Source of the DNA: Candidatus Zymogenaceae bacterium
Lineage (GTDB): Bacteria > Desulfobacterota > Zymogenia > Zymogenales > Zymogenaceae
NCBI GenBank assembly: GCA_016933535.1
Contig: JAFGAS010000052.1
Span: 1-64,000, forward strand
Length of the DNA: 64,000 nucleotides
Reading direction: 5' to 3'
A program made the position numbers and the translations under genes. How positions within the stretch are numbered: position 1 is the stretch's first letter; every line of letters begins with the position of its first letter. The notes under the pieces were generated by a model. The model saw nothing but the letters and a program-made list of their open reading frames with translations. It did no database searches and was not told the DNA's origin. Below, one piece after another: positions 15,076 through 23,854 of the stretch.

Positions 15076-16674
15076 ATGAAGATCTTTCGTCATGCAGTCA
15101 TCTTGGCCTTCATCGTGTGCCTGATTCTGCCTTTGACAGCGTTTGGGGCAGGTAAGATAAAGGTTGTCATTATTCCCTTCAAGATCAACAGCCCGGAAAA
15201 ACTCGATTACCTTGAAGGCGCAATCTACGATATGATCGCGTCCCGTCTCTCCATAGATGAGAACATCGCGGTGATGGAGCGTTCGACCGTCGAACGGGCG
15301 CTCGGAAAAGACTACGAGATCTCAATGACCGTCGATAACGCCGAATCCCTCGGCAGGAGGCTCGGCGCGGATTACGTAATCCTGGGCTCCCTTACGAAAC
15401 TTGGAGAGGCGTTTTCCATTGACGCCAAGATGTTCAACGTTAGTAAAAGGGAACAGTCCACCGCGGTCTTTGCGCAGGGCAGCGGGCTGGACGCGCTCAT
15501 CCCGAAGATTAACGAGTTTGCCCGAAATATGAACTTCAAGATACTCGGCTACATCCCGAAGGAAGGGGTTGCCGGTTATATGGGCGAGCAGGTGGATAAC
15601 CCCAACTTTATCTTCGCCACTCGCGACCTGATGAGCAAGTCCGACTTTCGCAAGAGCCCCTTCTGGGATATCCAGATAAAGGGCGTGGATGTCGGTGATA
15701 TCGACGGCAACGGGGTCAACGAATGCGTGGTGATCGACAAAAACGACATCTGGGTCTACAAGCGGGGCAAAGAAGAATTCGAGCTCTTCGCGACCTTCAA
15801 GGGACGGGCCGTCAACAACTTCCTGTCTCTGGACGTGATGGACTTGAACATGAACGGGAAGGCGGAGATATTCATTACAAATGTGGACAAGGGCAGGCTT
15901 GCCTCCTTTGTCGTGGAATATAGTACGGCCAAGAAAGGATTTGAACGGATCGATAAAAATATCCCCCTCTTTTTCCGTACGTTCAAGCTTCCCGGAAAGG
16001 AAGCGGTCCTCCTCTGCCAGAGGATGACGATGGACGGTCTATTTTACGGAGGCCTCCATAAGGTTGAAATGAAGAGAGGAGGTTACGTCGACGGCATGAC
16101 CGTCGATTTCCCGGCGGCAACGGAGATCTTCGGCATAACCCTGCCGGCCGATATCACCGGCGAAGGGATACCCGAGTTTGTACGCGTGACCGGCGATAAC
16201 CATCTCCAGATCAAGGACATGAGCGGCGCAGTAAGGTGGACAAACAAGGACTATTGGGGCGGCACCATCAACTACTTCAGCACCACCGAAAAGGAGGAGA
16301 GGAAGCCGGGCGGGAACGACACGAATACGGGCACCGGCGACATCTACATCGCCGGGAGGGTTTTCGTTACCGATCTGAATCACGACAATATCCCGGAGGT
16401 CCTCGTTCCCAAGAACATATCCAAGACCTTGAACCTGCTGCCGAAATTTAGACTCTATGAGACCAGCGAGATCTATAACCTTCAGTGGGACGGCATTAAC
16501 CTTTCCGAGAACTGGCGCTCGCGGCTCATAGAGGGATACGTGGCCGACTTCCAGATAAAAGATATAGATTCGGACGGCATCGACGAACTAGTCGTGGCGG
16601 TCCTCTATTCTCCCGAGATGACGGCGTTGATCCCGGCCAAGAGCGGGGTTCTAATATATGAGTTGAACTTCTAA
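15076..16674 (+). CDS. Exported protein: FlgO/CsgG-like domain plus FG-GAP-like repeats
   Basis: A 532-residue protein with a signal peptide (MKIFRHAVILAFIVCLILPL, cleavage near AFGA). GGGGA six bases before the ATG at 15076 favours it over an ATG 12 bases earlier. Residues 25-170 resemble the CsgG/FlgO-type domain (VVIIPFKINS, YDMIASRLS, VMERSTVERAL, LGADYVILGSLTKLG). The rest carries repeated Asp-rich strands such as GDIDGNGVNE, LDVMDLNMNGKAE, VTDLNHDNIPE and KDIDSDGIDE, the mark of FG-GAP/VCBS beta-propellers that bind calcium. It is probably periplasmic or outer-membrane facing. A domain pair like this suggests an envelope scaffold or sensor; no partner gene is adjacent. Confidence 0.7.
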   Translation: MKIFRHAVILAFIVCLILPLTAFGAGKIKVVIIPFKINSPEKLDYLEGAIYDMIASRLSIDENIAVMERSTVERALGKDYEISMTVDNAESLGRRLGADYVILGSLTKLGEAFSIDAKMFNVSKREQSTAVFAQGSGLDALIPKINEFARNMNFKILGYIPKEGVAGYMGEQVDNPNFIFATRDLMSKSDFRKSPFWDIQIKGVDVGDIDGNGVNECVVIDKNDIWVYKRGKEEFELFATFKGRAVNNFLSLDVMDLNMNGKAEIFITNVDKGRLASFVVEYSTAKKGFERIDKNIPLFFRTFKLPGKEAVLLCQRMTMDGLFYGGLHKVEMKRGGYVDGMTVDFPAATEIFGITLPADITGEGIPEFVRVTGDNHLQIKDMSGAVRWTNKDYWGGTINYFSTTEKEERKPGGNDTNTGTGDIYIAGRVFVTDLNHDNIPEVLVPKNISKTLNLLPKFRLYETSEIYNLQWDGINLSENWRSRLIEGYVADFQIKDIDSDGIDELVVAVLYSPEMTALIPAKSGVLIYELNF

Positions 16675-16685
16675 GGAACTTCTCA

Positions 16686-16762
16686 GGCGGTGTAGCTCAG
16701 TCGGTTAGAGCATGCGGCTCATATCCGCAGTGTCCGGGGTTCAAATCCCTGCACCGCCACCA
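16686..16762 (+). tRNA. tRNA-Met (CAU)
   Basis: A full cloverleaf with acceptor GGCGGTG / CACCGCC, a D arm GCTC...GAGC, anticodon stem TGCGG / CCGCA with loop CTCATAT (anticodon CAU), a T arm around GGTTCAAATCC, and an encoded CCA end. The acceptor and arms look like elongator tRNA-Met; a tRNA-Ile read as k2C-AU cannot be ruled out by anticodon alone. The initiator form is unlikely because the first base pair G1-C72 is intact. Confidence 0.95.
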
Positions 16763-16770
16763 GCATGTAT

Positions 16771-16799
16771 AGAAAAGGGGCCGACAGGCCCCTTTTTCT
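16771..16799 (+). terminator. Terminator after tRNA-Met
   Basis: AGAAAAGGGGCC and GGCCCCTTTTTCT pair around a GACA loop, with the T-run built into the descending arm. It starts eight bases after the CCA end of the tRNA. Confidence 0.85.
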
Positions 16800-16860
16800 A
16801 TTATCACGCCGACGGCGATCGCGTACTTCATGATGAAGGCGGCAGCCGTCCGGTTTTGTA

Positions 16861-18210
16861 TTACCCTTCTTTCGTCCGGCCGTACGTTTGCTCCCCCCGA
16901 AGCCTGAAGGCCTCGAAATCATCACCCGGCACCAGGAGGCCTCCGGTCGTCCAGAGAAGGTGGACGGCGTCACCTATCGAATCTTCGATCCGGTGCCAAC
17001 GGAGATATTCTTTTCCCTCTTTTGTGGACAGCAGAAGAAGCGGCCCGGAGAAGCCTGCGGCGGCCGACGGTTCGACGGCGATCCCCTCGGTTTCAGAAAG
17101 GGCGTAAACGAAACGGAAGAGGTCTTCGTCCCGGACGGTCAGACAGCCCGAGATAAGATTCTCGACGATGCTTGCCGCAAAGCGGGAGGGTCGGGCAACC
17201 GCTAGGCCGTCGGCCTCGGTGCGGTTGGTAAGGCCGATATCGTATACCGAGACGGGTTGCTCGAATCCGGACAGCATCCCCAGCAGAAACGACGGAGACC
17301 CCGTCGGCTCGGCAAAAAAACAATGGACGGAGTCGCCGAATATGTGTTTGAGACCGAAGGTGATCCCGCCCGGCGCCCCCCCCACGCCGCAGGGCAGATA
17401 GACCAGGAGGGGCCGGCGCTCGTTGACGGATATGCCGTGCCGCTTCATTTGTTCCGCGAGCCTCAGAGCTGCGACGGAATAGCCGAGGAAGAGGGCGGCG
17501 GAATTCTCGTCGTCGACGAAGTAGGTGAAAGGATCGTCGCCGACGGCCTGGCGGCCGGCTTCTACGGCCGAGGTATAGTCGCTCTCGTGCTCAACGACGG
17601 TTACCCCCCGTTGGCGCAGCAGCCGCTTCTTCCATGCCTTGGCGTCCCGGGACATATGGACGGTTACCGAAAATCCGAGGGCGGCCCCGGAAATCCCGAT
17701 GGAGAGCCCGAGGTTCCCGGTGCTGCCCACGGCGATCGTGTACCGGGAAAAGAGCCGCCTGATCTCGGGAGAGGCCAGCTTCAGGTACGGGTCGGACGTC
17801 GTGAACAGCCCCTCCCGGACGGCGAGCCGCTCCGCAAAGACCAGGACCTCGTAGACGCCGCCCCGGGCCTTGACGGAGCCCGCCACCGGCAGGGCGTGAT
17901 CGGCCTTCAGCCACACATCCCCCCGGATATCGACGCCAAAGCGGTGCGACAATTCATCCCTGAGCCGGGGGGCAGCGACGATCTCCGATTCGATGATCCC
18001 GGCATCGCTGCCGGTATCGGGGAAGAGCCGGGCGATGAGCGGGGCGAAGCGGGAGAGCCTCGATGCCGCGTCCTGGATGTCGGTGTGGGTCAGCGGGAGG
18101 GCGGGCAGGACGTCGGCTGCCGGGCGAAGGCGGTCATTGACCCAGAGAAAGGGGACCTGAGCCTTAAGTCTTTCGAGCAGCGGGTTTGAAAAATCATCTG
18201 TTCGTGTCAT
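16861..18210 (-). CDS. dsdA: D-serine ammonia-lyase (dehydratase)
   Basis: A 449-residue PLP enzyme that turns D-serine into pyruvate and ammonia. It tracks E. coli DsdA closely: LSRFAPLIARLFPDT, GIIESEIV, the PLP lysine Lys114 in GSVKARGGVYE, the phosphate-binding AVGSTGNLGLSIG, VYLPCGVGGAPGG, and HCFFAEPTGSPS. The ATG at 18210 is used here; an in-frame TTG at 18237, touching the stop of the preceding gene, is possible and would add nine residues. It is last in a tight leftward operon after a D-2-hydroxyacid dehydrogenase and a PCC-domain protein. No dsdC-type regulator or dsdX permease is nearby. Confidence 0.93.
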   Translation of the reverse strand: MTRTDDFSNPLLERLKAQVPFLWVNDRLRPAADVLPALPLTHTDIQDAASRLSRFAPLIARLFPDTGSDAGIIESEIVAAPRLRDELSHRFGVDIRGDVWLKADHALPVAGSVKARGGVYEVLVFAERLAVREGLFTTSDPYLKLASPEIRRLFSRYTIAVGSTGNLGLSIGISGAALGFSVTVHMSRDAKAWKKRLLRQRGVTVVEHESDYTSAVEAGRQAVGDDPFTYFVDDENSAALFLGYSVAALRLAEQMKRHGISVNERRPLLVYLPCGVGGAPGGITFGLKHIFGDSVHCFFAEPTGSPSFLLGMLSGFEQPVSVYDIGLTNRTEADGLAVARPSRFAASIVENLISGCLTVRDEDLFRFVYALSETEGIAVEPSAAAGFSGPLLLLSTKEGKEYLRWHRIEDSIGDAVHLLWTTGGLLVPGDDFEAFRLRGEQTYGRTKEG

Positions 18211-18238
18211 ACGCCTGCCGTCTGGAGCGGGGTTCAAA

Positions 18239-18658
18239 TCAGAGATCCAGGAGCTTCAGGCCCGTTCGTTCGTCGTATTTTCTGTTCAATCCGGGGTCAA
18301 GCTCGACCAGGAACAACTCCACGGTTGCGGCGCAGACCAGGCAAAAGACGTGACCGGCGCGGGTTTGGCACTGTTCGTCGGAGAAAACGCCGTGGATATG
18401 AAGGATCGGGCCGTCCTGGGCCCGGGCGAGGCTTCCGGTCAAAGACGCGATCTCCCAGACGCCGGCAATCTCCACCTTGCGGTAGGTCTTGCTCTGGAGA
18501 TCGTAGGAGCCCAGGACGATGTCCTTGGCCGCCCCGATGCCCCAGAAATGCGCCGCCTCGATCGACTCGCATGCGGCAAATTGGGTGAGGGATGATTGGA
18601 TCTCATCGTCTATGGAGAGTTTGATGACATATCCATTCGTCTCGTCTTGGTATCGCAT
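18239..18658 (-). CDS. PCC (DUF296) domain protein
   Basis: A 139-residue stand-alone PCC/DUF296 protein. The fold's core is visible in HFWGIGAAKDIVLGSYD, LHIHGVFSDEQCQTRAGHV and ATVELFLVEL; the His-x-His pair and the later His are the conserved positions that can hold a metal in prokaryotic members. Plant relatives carry AT-hooks, absent here. It starts four bases after the dehydrogenase gene ends and touches dsdA, so all three are co-translated. Its role is unknown; the context suggests D-serine/hydroxyacid metabolism or its control. Confidence 0.8.
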   Translation of the reverse strand: MRYQDETNGYVIKLSIDDEIQSSLTQFAACESIEAAHFWGIGAAKDIVLGSYDLQSKTYRKVEIAGVWEIASLTGSLARAQDGPILHIHGVFSDEQCQTRAGHVFCLVCAATVELFLVELDPGLNRKYDERTGLKLLDL

Positions 18659-18662
18659 AGCG

Positions 18663-19649
18663 TCACTCCTTCGGCCGGTGGTTTACATAATCGGGATTGA
18701 CGAGGTTTGGGATTTCGGTCCGCTGGATCATTGCCGTAAGGTTTTCGGCGGCGGTCCGGGCCATCCTGTCCCGGGTCGAGATCGTGGCGCTGCCGATATG
18801 GGGGAGCAGGACGCAGTTGTCCAGCCTTAACAATTCCGGGCCGATGGCGGGCTCCTGTTCGTAGACGTCAAGCCCCGCTCCGGCGACCACGCCGTTGGCC
18901 AGGGCATCGGCCAGGGCGGCCTCGTCCATTACCGGCCCCCGGGATGTGTTGATGATGAACGCCGTCGGCTTCATGGAGGAGAGCTCCCGGGCCCCGATGA
19001 GGTGGCGCGTCTTTTCGGTCAGGGGAATGTGGAGCGACACGAAATCCGAGACGGAAAGAAGCTCGGGCAGCGTAAGGGGGTGGGCTTCAAAACCGAGGGC
19101 AGCTTCGGCCAGCGGCGCCTCTTCATGATAGACGATCCGCATGCCCAGGCCGTGTCCCCGCCGCCCGACGGCCTGTCCGATCTTTCCCATGCCGATAATG
19201 CCGAGGGTCGCGCCGGTGATATCGGCGCCCAAGAACTGCATCGGCCCCCACCCCCGCCAAGCGCCCGAGCGAACGAAACGCTCGGCCTCGGGTACCCTTC
19301 GGGCACACGCGAACATCAGGGCGATCGCCAGTTCGGCGGTGGCGTCGGTCAGGACGCCCGGCGTGTTGGAGACCGGTATGCCGCGGGCCGTGGCGGCCGC
19401 GATGTCGATGTTATCGTATCCAACGGCGTAGTTCGCGATCCCGACGAGGCCGGGAGACGCCTCCATGACGGTGCTGTCGATACGATCGGTCAGCAGACAG
19501 AGGATTCCGACGACATCGGCAGCGCGCGCCGTGATCTCGTCGGCGGTCATGGGCAGGTCTCGTTCATTGATGATCAGGTCATACTTCTCGCCCAGGATCT
19601 GAAGGCCGATTTGGGGAATTATTCGGGTAACGAGTATCTTGGGTCTCAT
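18663..19649 (-). CDS. D-2-hydroxyacid dehydrogenase (glyoxylate/hydroxypyruvate reductase type)
   Basis: A 328-residue NAD(P)-dependent dehydrogenase. Seen in order: an N-terminal catalytic lobe, the NAD loop LGIIGMGKIGQAVG, the catalytic Arg in NTSRGPVMDE, the Glu in DVYEQEP and the His in LLPHIGSAT. The pattern fits the glyoxylate/hydroxypyruvate/glycerate dehydrogenase group; PYAVGYDN-like text (NYAVGYDNID) supports this. Next to D-serine dehydratase, a role in the serine-hydroxypyruvate-glycerate branch is plausible but inferred. It is the first gene of the operon; AGAGG lies upstream of the ATG at a longish distance. Confidence 0.87.
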   Translation of the reverse strand: MRPKILVTRIIPQIGLQILGEKYDLIINERDLPMTADEITARAADVVGILCLLTDRIDSTVMEASPGLVGIANYAVGYDNIDIAAATARGIPVSNTPGVLTDATAELAIALMFACARRVPEAERFVRSGAWRGWGPMQFLGADITGATLGIIGMGKIGQAVGRRGHGLGMRIVYHEEAPLAEAALGFEAHPLTLPELLSVSDFVSLHIPLTEKTRHLIGARELSSMKPTAFIINTSRGPVMDEAALADALANGVVAGAGLDVYEQEPAIGPELLRLDNCVLLPHIGSATISTRDRMARTAAENLTAMIQRTEIPNLVNPDYVNHRPKE

Positions 19650-19776
19650 GATTCGTTGTCTTTCCTCTCATTATGTAGTATGATCGCATCGTCGCCTGTT
19701 CGGTACGCCCCCATATAAGGCTACCACAGGCGCCGTCGAATATCAAAAACAATTATAGCCGGTTTACTGAGACACC

Positions 19777-20835
19777 ATGCATCATGCCTCTCTCTACAGC
19801 AAGCTTGAAAACAGACGGGCGCAGTGCCGCGTCTGTTTGAGACGCTGCGCCATACCGGAAGGAGCCCTGGGCTGGTGCAAGACACGGATCAACAAGGGAG
19901 GCAAGATATTCTCCCTGACCTACGGCCGCGTTTCCTCGATCATGGTCTCGCCCGTAGAGGTCAAGCCGATGTTTCACTTCCTGCCGGGATCAAACTGGCT
20001 TTCCGTCGGATCGGTGGGGTGCAACTTTACGTGTCCGGGGTGCCAGAATTGGGAGATCGCCCACGCGGTCCCCGATATAAAAGGGTCGTACTGTATCCAG
20101 GGGCAGGATAAGAAGATACAGGCTGAATATCTCGCGCCGGAGGTGCTCATCGAGATATCCCACCGGGAACGGGTGGAAGGCCTCTCGTTTACCTATAACG
20201 AACCGACGCTCTGGGTGGAATACGCCCAGCGCGCCATGACACTGGCCAAGGAGGCGGGACTCTCCACGAACTGGGTCACCAATGGCTACCTCACGAGTGA
20301 CGCTCTTGACTATGTCGGCAATTGCCTGGACGCGTTCCGGGTGGATATCAAGGGTTTCTCCGAGAAGACTTACCGGCTCATCGGGGGGATTGTCGACTAT
20401 CGGGATATCCTCGAGGCGGTCAGGCGCGCCAAGCTTCGATGGGGAATGCACGTGGAGCTGGTCACCAATATCATCCCCGGGGTAAACGACGACCGTCGTG
20501 AGCTGACCAATCTTGTTGGATGGATCATCCGGGAGCTGGGTGCCGGCACGCCATGGCATATCACGCGGTTTACCCCCCAGCATCAATGGTCCGGCTATCC
20601 CGCGACTTCCATAGAGGCCCTCGAAGACATCTACCGCATGGCCAAGCAAGAAGGGCTGCATTACCCCTATATCGGCAATGTATCGGGACATCCCTTCGCC
20701 AACACCGTCTGTTCCTCCTGCGGGGAGCTGTTGATAGACCGGCGGGAGGCGGGATCGGTGGTGGTGAGGCTCTCCGGGTCGTCATGTCCCGGGTGCGGGG
20801 CATTGATCCCGGGGCGTTTCGAACAGAAGGCGTAG
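19777..20835 (+). CDS. amrS: AmmeMemoRadiSam-system radical SAM enzyme
   Basis: A 352-residue radical SAM protein related to pyruvate-formate-lyase activating enzymes. The 4Fe-4S/SAM motif is CNFTCPGC (Cys82, Cys86, Cys89). An N-terminal pair of Cys motifs (CRVCLRRC) and a C-terminal zinc-ribbon-like set (CSSC...CPGC) frame the barrel. FTYNEPTLW, VTNGYLTSDAL, DAFRVDIKGF and HITRFTPQHQ are typical of the AmrS family. The ATG at 19777 has no strong ribosome site. The partner AMMECR1 and MEMO genes usually found with AmrS are not in this window, so its target is unknown. Confidence 0.88.
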   Translation: MHHASLYSKLENRRAQCRVCLRRCAIPEGALGWCKTRINKGGKIFSLTYGRVSSIMVSPVEVKPMFHFLPGSNWLSVGSVGCNFTCPGCQNWEIAHAVPDIKGSYCIQGQDKKIQAEYLAPEVLIEISHRERVEGLSFTYNEPTLWVEYAQRAMTLAKEAGLSTNWVTNGYLTSDALDYVGNCLDAFRVDIKGFSEKTYRLIGGIVDYRDILEAVRRAKLRWGMHVELVTNIIPGVNDDRRELTNLVGWIIRELGAGTPWHITRFTPQHQWSGYPATSIEALEDIYRMAKQEGLHYPYIGNVSGHPFANTVCSSCGELLIDRREAGSVVVRLSGSSCPGCGALIPGRFEQKA

Positions 20836-20867
20836 CCGCGGATCGCCGTTCTCGTGCGCCGTTCAAA

Positions 20868-20905
20868 CGAAAGGCCGTTTCCCCCGGCGAGGAAACGGCC
20901 TTTCG
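20868..20905. terminator. Bidirectional terminator between convergent genes
   Basis: A perfect 15-base stem, CGAAAGGCCGTTTCC (20868-20882) with GGAAACGGCCTTTCG (20891-20905), loop of eight. It lies between amrS (rightward) and the DUF819 gene (leftward) and can serve both. Confidence 0.75.
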
Positions 20906-20979
20906 TATATTCAATTTCTTTTGGGAGGCATACCCGGCGGATTCCCGAGGCATCGTATCCCGCCGGGATAAGCGCCCTC

Positions 20980-22173
20980 CTACGGTAGAAAGGCGCGGTA
21001 GAGATAGGCCAGCGTGATGCCCAGGTAATTGCCGATGGCGTACCCGATGATCCCCGTGGTAACACCGGAAATGACGATCTCCTTGTTCTTGAGGGCGCCC
21101 GCTATCACCGGGACGAAGGGCGGGGAGCAGATCGCCGAGGTCGAGACGATGATGGTTGTGTCGGCGTCGATCTTAAACAGGAACGAGAGAAACACATGCA
21201 GGAGAAGGGTACCAAAGACGCAAAACCCGACGAAAACAAAGATTTCGGGGGCCATGGTGAAGAGCTTTTTAAGATCGGCCAGTGACCCTACGGCCGTGCA
21301 GAAGATGAGGATTACATACATCCCCAACTGGAAGGTCTTGTCGATTTTTCTGATCTTTGGGACAAGGGAGGCAAGTATCCCGAGGGTCGTGATCGAGAGG
21401 ATAATGACCGCGATTTCGAAGAGCTTGTACTTGGTGGGGTCAAAATTGGCAGATACCCGTGAAAGCACGAACGGCAGGCCGTACATGACCCCGGCGCTCA
21501 CAGCGAATATAAGAACGGAAAGGAAGAAAGCAGCCACGAGGGGAAGCAGCTTCGCTTTTGAGAAAATGCCAGTATAGTCGGTGAACTCCTCTCCCGTGAT
21601 TTCCTGTCCCGCAACGGTCGTCTTTTTAAACGGCGGGAGCACCAACAGAAATACTCGCTGCGCGATGGTGACAAGAAAGAAGATATAAAGCGAGCTGAAG
21701 ATGACGTCTGCCGTATTGACCATGATAAAGGTGGTAGGATCGACCTTCAATGCGGTCCCGATGGCCGCCATATTCGGCGTTCCTCCGGTATACACGCCCA
21801 TGAGCATGCCCGCGATCTTCCAACTATCGGGCAACATGTCCTTGAAGATAATATAGCAGATAAAGGTAGTAATCACGATAGAAAAGATCGCCAGGAACAT
21901 CGAGAAGAGGGTCTTCCCCGCAAGCCTCGACCACTTCTTGATGTCAATGGAAAACAGGAGTAAGGGCAGCGATAGCGGGATGGCAATCGTCATAATCAGG
22001 TCGAGGGTCTTGGCGCTGCCTTCGGGAAGTATCCCGGTGTTTCCGATCAGGATACCCACCGCGTAGCAGATGATGACGGCGCCGATTTTATCGATGAAAG
22101 AATACTTCCGGCACAGGTAGATGACCAGAACGGGAAAGAGGATATAAAAGGCAATCAAGGCGGTTGTAGGCAT
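20980..22173 (-). CDS. DUF819 family integral membrane protein
   Basis: A 397-residue protein with about 11 hydrophobic helices and the DUF819 (YjcL-like) look: AVGILIGNTGIL, GVYTGGTPNMAAIGTAL, NTADVIFSSLY and the late CSPPFVPVIAGALKNKE with GIIGYAIGNYLG. The ATG at 22173 follows GGGAGGGAC; an upstream in-frame start lacks one. Family members are unstudied putative transporters; the repeated GNxxG and GGxxN segments resemble those of anion:sodium carriers. It is the last gene of the SDR-TPP-SLC13-DUF819 operon, so it may export or import a related compound. Confidence 0.82.
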   Translation of the reverse strand: MPTTALIAFYILFPVLVIYLCRKYSFIDKIGAVIICYAVGILIGNTGILPEGSAKTLDLIMTIAIPLSLPLLLFSIDIKKWSRLAGKTLFSMFLAIFSIVITTFICYIIFKDMLPDSWKIAGMLMGVYTGGTPNMAAIGTALKVDPTTFIMVNTADVIFSSLYIFFLVTIAQRVFLLVLPPFKKTTVAGQEITGEEFTDYTGIFSKAKLLPLVAAFFLSVLIFAVSAGVMYGLPFVLSRVSANFDPTKYKLFEIAVIILSITTLGILASLVPKIRKIDKTFQLGMYVILIFCTAVGSLADLKKLFTMAPEIFVFVGFCVFGTLLLHVFLSFLFKIDADTTIIVSTSAICSPPFVPVIAGALKNKEIVISGVTTGIIGYAIGNYLGITLAYLYRAFLP

Positions 22174-22255
22174 AGTCCCTCCCTCAGAGTGGTGAAACAA
22201 TGCATTCCATTATAGAGAGTCGCGACAAAAAGTAAACAGAAAATAGCCGGCTTTA

Positions 22256-23806
22256 TCAGAAATGGTATATCCCCATCAGCGGCCCGATCACGGAGATAAC
22301 CAGCGTCAGCAACACGATCATTATCACCGTCATCACGATGCCGGACAGGGCAAAGTCCTTTACGGAGAAATAGCCCGATGTATACGGGATGATGTTCGTG
22401 GGAGACTGTGTCAACAGGATGATCCCCAGGGACGCGGTAAAGGCCGCCGGCGCCACGAGGAACCATGCGTCGAGCCCAAGGTCGTTGGCCAGGGTGATCA
22501 ACAGCGGGATGACGATTATGCCGGTGACGGTGTTTGACGCCAGGAAGAGCTTCATGAACATGACGGCGGCGATCACCAGGGCGATCTGGATAACGGGAGA
22601 GAAAGCCGTAATGTTTCCCAGCAGGATCCAGGAGAGCCAGCGGGCCGCGCCGGTCTTATACATCATGAGGCCGAGGGCCAGAGACGCCATTACCAGCACG
22701 ATCGCGTCCCAGTTCATGAGCGGCTCGGCCTCCTCCCATGTCATAATACCTATTCCCGGCAAGAAAAAGACCAGCCCGCCCATAAGCGCCACCATCTCCA
22801 TCGAGAGCATAACCGATCCGCCGGTTATACTCTCGATGAAGTCCCCGCCGACCCACAGCGTGATCACCAGGGCAAAGACCGAAACGGTCACCCATTCGGC
22901 CTTTGATAGCGGGCCTTTTTTTTCAAGCCGGTGCTTGATCTCGTCTTGCTCGAAGGGGAGTCTCTTCATTTCCGGGGGAAACAGGAGGATCAGGACGAGC
23001 CAGCCGACGGGCACCAGGATCAGGGACGCGGGCACGCCGATCTTCATCCAGTCCACGAACGATAAATCGATCCCCGCCAATTTCCTGAGATATTCCATCG
23101 CGATCGGGTTGGGCCCGCAGCCGGCGGGCGTCCCTATACCGCCGAAGACCCCGCCCCAGCAACAGGCGATCATGAGTGCCCTCCCAAAGTTGCTTTTCAG
23201 GGGTTTGATGTTCGAGCTCTTCAGGAGGGCGACGCCCAGCGGCGTCATGAGGGCAGATACGGCCATGTCGGTCACCCACATGGAGAGGACCGTACCCATC
23301 ACCAGGAATCCCAGGACAACCATGCGCGTGCCGGCCCCGACAACCCGCAGGATCAAGAGGACCAGCCGCTCGCCGAGCCCCGATTTGATGAAGGCCCCCG
23401 TCAGGAGAAAGACGCCGAGGAAAAAGAAGATGAGGTTGTTGCCGAAGCCGATCTTGATCATCTCCGACAGACCATCGGCCGCACCGTGGAGCGCCACGAC
23501 GTTCCCGTCCCTGACCACCTCGAGTCCCTCGGTGGCCCCCAGGAGCGGCATGAGGGTCATTGCCAGGAGCGCCGTCACCGCAAAAGAGGTCGCCTCCGTC
23601 ACCCATAAGACTATGGCAAATGACAGGAGTGTCATGGTGATACGTCCCTGATGCGTCAGTGTCGCGGTTTTGTCGCCAAGTGAAATGGTTTCGGGAAGAG
23701 GGGCGTAATAGACGATACACGCCACAACGATGGCCAAAAAGAAAAAGATGACCTCCTTGTTTTTATTGTAGCAATCGATCAGTAGTCTCTTCGTATCGGC
23801 GGACAT
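22256..23806 (-). CDS. SLC13/DASS family anion:sodium symporter
   Basis: A 516-residue membrane protein with about 12 helices. Two Ser-Asn-Thr-type motifs of the DASS family are visible in SNTVTGIIVIPLLI and TQSPTNIIPYTSGYFSVKDF, along with LWVTEATSFAVTALL near the N-terminus and GGIGTPAGCGPNPIA in the first half. Members carry di- and tricarboxylates, sulfate or related anions with sodium. AAGGAG precedes the ATG at 23806. It lies 48 bases downstream of the TPP enzyme, so the likely cargo is the operon's substrate or product, an organic acid. Confidence 0.87.
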   Translation of the reverse strand: MSADTKRLLIDCYNKNKEVIFFFLAIVVACIVYYAPLPETISLGDKTATLTHQGRITMTLLSFAIVLWVTEATSFAVTALLAMTLMPLLGATEGLEVVRDGNVVALHGAADGLSEMIKIGFGNNLIFFFLGVFLLTGAFIKSGLGERLVLLILRVVGAGTRMVVLGFLVMGTVLSMWVTDMAVSALMTPLGVALLKSSNIKPLKSNFGRALMIACCWGGVFGGIGTPAGCGPNPIAMEYLRKLAGIDLSFVDWMKIGVPASLILVPVGWLVLILLFPPEMKRLPFEQDEIKHRLEKKGPLSKAEWVTVSVFALVITLWVGGDFIESITGGSVMLSMEMVALMGGLVFFLPGIGIMTWEEAEPLMNWDAIVLVMASLALGLMMYKTGAARWLSWILLGNITAFSPVIQIALVIAAVMFMKLFLASNTVTGIIVIPLLITLANDLGLDAWFLVAPAAFTASLGIILLTQSPTNIIPYTSGYFSVKDFALSGIVMTVIMIVLLTLVISVIGPLMGIYHF

Positions 23807-23854
23807 GGCGCGACTCCTTGGGGTGGAACGTTAATACGTCAGCGCACTAACAGG

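Noticed and set aside
23558-23585. GTCATTGCCAGGAGCG inside the SLC13 gene, matching the start of the REP-like element at 3366
   Set aside because: It lies in conserved coding sequence with no matching second end, so it is a chance match.
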